From: Acidithiobacillus marinus
GTDB lineage: Bacteria > Pseudomonadota > Gammaproteobacteria > Acidithiobacillales > Acidithiobacillaceae
DNA length: 64,000 bases
Assembly (NCBI RefSeq): GCF_002847505.1
Contig: NZ_MXAV01000006.1
Coordinates: 1 to 64,000 of the forward strand
Direction of reading: 5' to 3'
The notes under the pieces were generated by a model, which had not been told where the DNA came from, ran no database searches, and saw only the letters and a program-made list of their open reading frames with translations. The position numbers and the translations under genes were made by a program. Of the stretch, positions 60,437 to 64,000 are shown piece by piece; positions within the stretch are counted from its first letter, which is position 1; every line of letters starts with the position of its first letter.

Positions 60437-60962
60437 TACCGGCCTGACACTGCGCTCCAAAATGGTGCTGATTCTGGGGTTGGGAGCTTTGGCAGTGGTG
60501 GTAGGGGTATTGGTGCGGCCAGCCATCGCCATGCACTACGGGTTGTCCATGGACCCGCAGTATCAGTCCTGTCTGCCCTGGTCGAACTTTCTGGTGGAGT
60601 ATGGGCCAACACAACCGCTACCGGGAGAGTTGGTCCTGTTTCATGATCGGAAAGTAGACGCCATTTCTGGAGGGAAACCGATTGAAGTGGTCAAGATGGT
60701 GGCGGGTGTGCCTGGGGATCGCGTCAAAATCACGGCGAACAGCATCTGGATCGCCGGCCCTCATGGGCCGTATCGCTACTGGGGCAAAAGATGGTTGATG
60801 CCTTGGGTGAGGTATAAGCATCTGCATGTTCTGCCGCCTGAGACAATGGTTATTCCCAAGGGCCACTATCTGCTCATGGGTAACACGCCGGGTTCCTATG
60901 ATGGGCGCTACTGGGGACTGGTTCCTGCAAAGAACATTACTGGTCGTGCCTGGGCTTTATAG
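60429..60962 (+). CDS. TraF/TrhF-like S26 leader peptidase
   Basis: 177 residues. One N-terminal helix (about 12-33), catalytic Ser in YQSCLPWSNF, catalytic Lys in VVKMVAGVPGD, and the box III-like DGRYWGLVPAKNITGRAWAL. This is the conjugation branch of signal peptidase I (TrhF of R27/SXT, TraF of RP4) that processes a pilin or other envelope substrate. The next gene, 17 bases on, is a pilin-domain fusion and a possible substrate. Confidence 0.87.
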   Translation: MTNTGLTLRSKMVLILGLGALAVVVGVLVRPAIAMHYGLSMDPQYQSCLPWSNFLVEYGPTQPLPGELVLFHDRKVDAISGGKPIEVVKMVAGVPGDRVKITANSIWIAGPHGPYRYWGKRWLMPWVRYKHLHVLPPETMVIPKGHYLLMGNTPGSYDGRYWGLVPAKNITGRAWAL

Positions 60963-60979
60963 TTTAACAGAGGATTTTT

Positions 60980-61993
60980 ATGCTCGGTTTCTCTCCCATG
61001 ATCTGCGAGTTCCAGGGCTGGGCACAAGGCGGCCTGGGAATGGTGGTGCTCGGTGCCGGGTTGCTCTTTGCGATTGGACTGATGGTGTATTTCCGCTGGA
61101 CGGGAGCCATTCCCTATGTGCTGGGCGGGGCGCTGGACATGTATTATGGGGTGCCCGTCGTCGAGAACCTGTTCCACTGGAATCAGGATTGTACGGTGGT
61201 GTTGTCACAGTTTGCTCAGGAGGAGCAATATGTGAATAACACACGTTATTGTGAAGATCACTTGTTTAGTGTGGACGAGCAGACCGGAGAGGATTGTTCC
61301 TGTAACGGAGAATCATCGACGCCGCAGTGTGAGAGCTATGCGGATGCCTGTCAGCAGGCGCTTCCAGGAGTAGAAAGCAACACCACTTATTGTAGTTGCA
61401 GCTCTGCGAACGCGCTGCAAGAGTCCACTCCTGTATGCAACACCATTCCTGACGGTGGCAAAGTTGTTGACGCTGTTCCTGCAAATCAAACCTGTTCAGG
61501 AATACTTAATAATTCGGAATGTTCTCAGTACCGACAAGATATGGCTAATGCACAATGGATTTCATCTGTTAATGCTGGTTCAGATTCTAGTCCATCAGAT
61601 TTTGTTCCTGGAGCTTATTCCACATTTCAAACCCAAATTGATAACGTAACCGGCTCACCCCAAAAGGTTACTTGGTATGCTGAAACGGAACGCCAGGGAT
61701 GGTATTACCTGAATGGCCAGCAAGTCGGTGAATCAAATAACTATGGCGATGTAAGTAAAATCACTATCACTCTGCAGCCTGGAGAGAATACTCTGGACAC
61801 TTCTGCTTATGAAAATCCTGACACCATCGGTGATTACTATGGGACGATAGATCAAGTGGACGGTCCTAATGGCACCGTTTATTCGTCTTCCTCACCGCAA
61901 TCTTGGTACGAAGTGAAAAACCCGCCAACAACACCTAAACCGCCGCCATCCGGCTCTACGGTAAACTGCTACACCCAAAGTTGCGCTGGATAG
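60980..61993 (+). CDS. Pilin domain fused to a cysteine-rich exported region (candidate pilus-tip/adhesin subunit)
   Basis: 337 residues from ATG 60980 (GAGGA eight bases before). Residues about 10-66 align without gaps to mature TraA of the same element: 23 of 55 identical, including GWAQG, MV, VxGGA and YYGxPV; two hydrophobic segments. No long leader precedes it. About 270 residues follow: a cysteine-rich part (near 72-180, most of the protein's 14 cysteines; DCSCNGE, YCSCSSA), then a beta-sandwich-like part with WYAETERQGWYYLNGQQVG and ITITLQPGENTL, typical of carbohydrate- or ligand-binding folds, and a Pro-rich end with NCYTQSC. From about 61480 the DNA is visibly AT-richer than its neighbours. 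TraA-like topology would place the extra part outside the inner membrane. Confidence 0.75.
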   Translation: MLGFSPMICEFQGWAQGGLGMVVLGAGLLFAIGLMVYFRWTGAIPYVLGGALDMYYGVPVVENLFHWNQDCTVVLSQFAQEEQYVNNTRYCEDHLFSVDEQTGEDCSCNGESSTPQCESYADACQQALPGVESNTTYCSCSSANALQESTPVCNTIPDGGKVVDAVPANQTCSGILNNSECSQYRQDMANAQWISSVNAGSDSSPSDFVPGAYSTFQTQIDNVTGSPQKVTWYAETERQGWYYLNGQQVGESNNYGDVSKITITLQPGENTLDTSAYENPDTIGDYYGTIDQVDGPNGTVYSSSSPQSWYEVKNPPTTPKPPPSGSTVNCYTQSCAG

Positions 61994-62008
61994 GTTGTTC
62001 GCCTGGTC

Positions 62009-62037
62009 TTGGAGATTCGGCAAGTTTGTCGTATATT
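62009..62037 (+). promoter_or_regulatory. Possible internal promoter
   Basis: TTGGAG (62009-62014), a 17-base spacer and TATATT (62032-62037) in the 86-base gap after the pilin-fusion gene. The -10 is good (5 of 6) and the -35 weak. Confidence 0.35.
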
Positions 62038-62079
62038 AAATTCATGTTTATTACACTATGACATTCGAGGCCGCCTGAT

Positions 62080-62961
62080 TTGAGATTCCGTACCACCCTG
62101 ATCGCCGCTACTATTGGCATTTTCAGCATCCCGCAGGCCTTGGCCGCTCCGACGGGCATCCTCGCGCATGTGCTGGCATCCCATCATGCGGGGAAGATTC
62201 TTCGGACTTTTCCCGGCCCTGACGGATTGACGGGTGTGGTCATGGATTACAATGGCTCCAAGGCCATTGCCTACCTCACGCCGGACGGCAAATATCTGAT
62301 CAGCGGTCTGGTGGCCAATCTCGAAAACGGTGAAAACCTGACCGGCATTTACGGCAACAAATACATCGGCAAGCTCCCTATTGTCCATGGTCAGGCCGCC
62401 GAACAGATCGCATTCCAGTGCGCGTCCCTGTCCGGGATCACGGTCGGCAACCCGAAGGCCGCCAATGAGATGATTGCCGTATTCAATCCATCGACGAAGT
62501 TCGGTTATCGCGTGATGGGGGCGATGATGGGTGAGGCGGGCAGCCTGCAGAAAAAAAACGCTTTCCACGTCATGTCCCTGAAGCTCGTGCCTATCGGCCC
62601 CATGGCTCCGGCGCTCTTGTCAGCCGACAATCAGGGCCGGGAAGACCGGTTGCTGAATGCACTCAATCACCACTCGATAGGCGCGACCACGACGCTCGGT
62701 GCGAATTTTGCCACGCGCAATAACACGGTACTGCAGCAAATCCACATGAAGCCCCCGTTCCTGGTCCTCTACTTCCCCCAGGCCAATATGACAGCGGCGA
62801 TACAGTTGCACAGCCTCTTGCGCGTTGCCTCTGCCGTAGGATCTGCTGAAGTGCTGGCCAAGGGCTTGCAAAGTCCCCCTGCGGGGAGCAGTCCTGGCGG
62901 ACAGCAAAGCCCTGCCGGGAGCATCCCTGCCGGGAGCATCCCCCCTGGGGGTGCTCCTTGA
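62080..62961 (+). CDS. Second DsbC-like protein lacking the catalytic CxxC
   Basis: 293 residues from TTG 62080. Signal peptide to about 22 (ALAAP), DsbC-type N-domain (ILRTFPGPDGLTGVVMDYNG, KYLISGLVANLENGENL) close to that of the active DsbC at 54555, then a reduced thioredoxin-like part with VFNPSTKFGYRVMG, in which S138-T-K-F141 occupies the CxxC position. One cysteine is left (AFQCASLSG). The C-terminus is a Pro/Gly/Ser repeat. Likely a chaperone or structural subunit, not an enzyme. Stop overlaps the next start (TGATG). Confidence 0.7.
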   Translation: MRFRTTLIAATIGIFSIPQALAAPTGILAHVLASHHAGKILRTFPGPDGLTGVVMDYNGSKAIAYLTPDGKYLISGLVANLENGENLTGIYGNKYIGKLPIVHGQAAEQIAFQCASLSGITVGNPKAANEMIAVFNPSTKFGYRVMGAMMGEAGSLQKKNAFHVMSLKLVPIGPMAPALLSADNQGREDRLLNALNHHSIGATTTLGANFATRNNTVLQQIHMKPPFLVLYFPQANMTAAIQLHSLLRVASAVGSAEVLAKGLQSPPAGSSPGGQQSPAGSIPAGSIPPGGAP

Positions 62962-64000
62962 TGCCGCCTATCAACATGGCGCAGGTGCAGTCCATCGTTC
63001 AACGCTCGGACAGCATCATGCGCTCGGCGGGCCAGCAGAAAGCCCCGGAGTGGGAGAAACGAGGCGTAAAACTCTCCGCGAGTGATCGGCCTACGTCCAA
63101 AGAGTTTGTTCAGCCTGCCAAAAACGACTTACAACGCTTTGCCGCCGAATACGCCATGGAATCCAATGCACAGGCTCAGGCGTTTCTCCGCAAGCGCGTC
63201 CATGGCGTGCCCGTGATTCCACCGAATCTGCACGGGAAAGCCCTGCAGGAGTATGTGGATCACACGTTGATGCACAAAGAGGAGATGCAGGCGAAAACAC
63301 TGGTGTTCATCTCCATGAATATGCCCCACAGCATCTTGCGACACTGGTTCAAGGAAGTGGCTGACAACCAGAAGCTCTTTCAAAGCACGGTCTTCGTGCT
63401 ACGCGGCTGGCCCAACAAACCCGAAGGCCTGCCGGACATCATCAACCAGGTGAACGGGCTCATGCCGTCTTTCAAAAAGACCGCCAATGTGGAGATCAAT
63501 CCCATCGAGTTCACCGATCATCGGGTGAATCTGGCTCCGGTGATCATTCACCAGGCTCCTGACGGAAAATGGGGATCCATTGTCGGTGATGGCGACGGGC
63601 TGCGCGGTGCGATCAAGGCCATCAATGCGGGCAAAGGGAATCCGCACAAGATTCACGGCCAGACCTGGAAGATCGCTGAACCCAACATGGTCACGGTGTT
63701 CGAGAAAAAGATCAAAACCTTTAACTGGAAAAAAGCCGAAGCCGAAGCCAAAAACCGGGACTGGCAGGAGGTCCGGATGCGGATCGGCGACAAGTTGCCG
63801 GATTCCCGTCGTGGCCGCTTCTACACCTACAACCCCAGCATCATCGCTACCGCGACGATCCGCCTGCCGTCCGGCAAGATTCTGGTCCACAAGGGACAGA
63901 TGCTCGACCCCCTGACCGCCATGCCCTTTGGTTGGACCCAGAGCTACATCGTCTTCAACCCCGCGCAGGCCTGGCAGGTGGCCCAGGTCGAAGCCTGGGA
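62961..64000 (+). CDS. TrbC-TraW fusion protein (3' end cut by window edge)
   Basis: 346 codons visible from ATG 62961. Residues about 110-190 match TrbC (thioredoxin-like pilus assembly factor): TLVFISMNMPHSILRHWFKE, VFVLRGWPNKPEGLPDI. From about 235 the sequence matches TraW: GRFYTYNPSIIATATIRLPS, then GQMLDPLTAMPFGWTQSYIVF and NPAQAWQVAQV. In F, trbC and traW are separate genes; a fused form is known in other F-type systems. No N-terminal signal peptide is clear from the ATG, which is odd for a periplasmic protein. traU is expected next. Confidence 0.8.
   Translation, partial: MPPINMAQVQSIVQRSDSIMRSAGQQKAPEWEKRGVKLSASDRPTSKEFVQPAKNDLQRFAAEYAMESNAQAQAFLRKRVHGVPVIPPNLHGKALQEYVDHTLMHKEEMQAKTLVFISMNMPHSILRHWFKEVADNQKLFQSTVFVLRGWPNKPEGLPDIINQVNGLMPSFKKTANVEINPIEFTDHRVNLAPVIIHQAPDGKWGSIVGDGDGLRGAIKAINAGKGNPHKIHGQTWKIAEPNMVTVFEKKIKTFNWKKAEAEAKNRDWQEVRMRIGDKLPDSRRGRFYTYNPSIIATATIRLPSGKILVHKGQMLDPLTAMPFGWTQSYIVFNPAQAWQVAQVEAW

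Overview
The window looks like chromosome from an acidophilic proteobacterium of the Acidithiobacillus type. This is an inference from gene content and order (nrdAB, tldD-ftsH-folP-glmM, tpiA-secG-tRNA-Leu-nuoA-N, thrS-infC-rpmI-rplT-pheST-ihfA-merR-tRNA-Pro), from the GC-rich coding and from the style of the inserted element; no 16S gene is present. It has two halves: a conserved core (1 to about 34,668) and the left part of an integrative and conjugative element, ICE (about 34,669 to beyond 64,000).

Core half. A partial quinone-oxidoreductase-like gene runs off the left edge. Class I ribonucleotide reductase (nrdA-nrdB, minus strand) follows, with a promoter overlapped by two NrdR-like boxes at three-helical-turn spacing and a perfect DnaA box further upstream. 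On the plus strand come tldD, then ftsH-folP-glmM with 4-base overlaps, tpiA-secG, tRNA-Leu(GAG), the complete 14-gene complex I operon nuoA-N with a DUF2818 gene behind it, tRNA-Val(GAC), and the translation block thrS, infC (apparent ATC start), rpmI, rplT, pheS, pheT, ihfA, a MerR-type regulator and tRNA-Pro(GGG).

Element half. The 3' end of tRNA-Pro is the probable attachment site. Beside it lie a lambda-like tyrosine integrase, a small excisionase, a 56-residue ORF, and a divergent CI-like/Cro-like pair, so integration and excision seem to be under a phage-type switch. A DNA-processing block follows (winged-helix replication-type protein, type IA topoisomerase, phage-DsbA-like small protein), then membrane proteins, a lytic transglycosylase ending in a tandem hairpin array, and unknown genes. 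Two minus-strand operons (a PemK/MazF-like protein with a partner, and a CobS/MoxR-like AAA ATPase) share a 5' motif and covarying terminators. A 340-residue protein resembling the front half of compact Cas12 effectors, without a complete RuvC nuclease, stands just before a good promoter that opens the transfer operon.

Transfer operon. From about 47,194 to beyond the right edge is an F-type (SXT-like order) type IV secretion system: accessory membrane genes, traL, traE, traK, traB, traV, traA pilin, a DsbC-like protein, a GspE/PilB-like ATPase, a DsbA-like protein, traC, trbI, an S26 leader peptidase, and a trbC-traW fusion. Its unusual parts are an ATPase family not normally present in F-type systems, two DsbC-like proteins that have lost the CxxC motif, and a gene in which a second pilin domain (23 of 55 residues identical to the element's own TraA) is joined to a cysteine-rich exported region, a good candidate for a pilus-tip or adhesin subunit. 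Relaxase, coupling protein, traU, traN, traG and the right attachment site are not in view and probably lie to the right.
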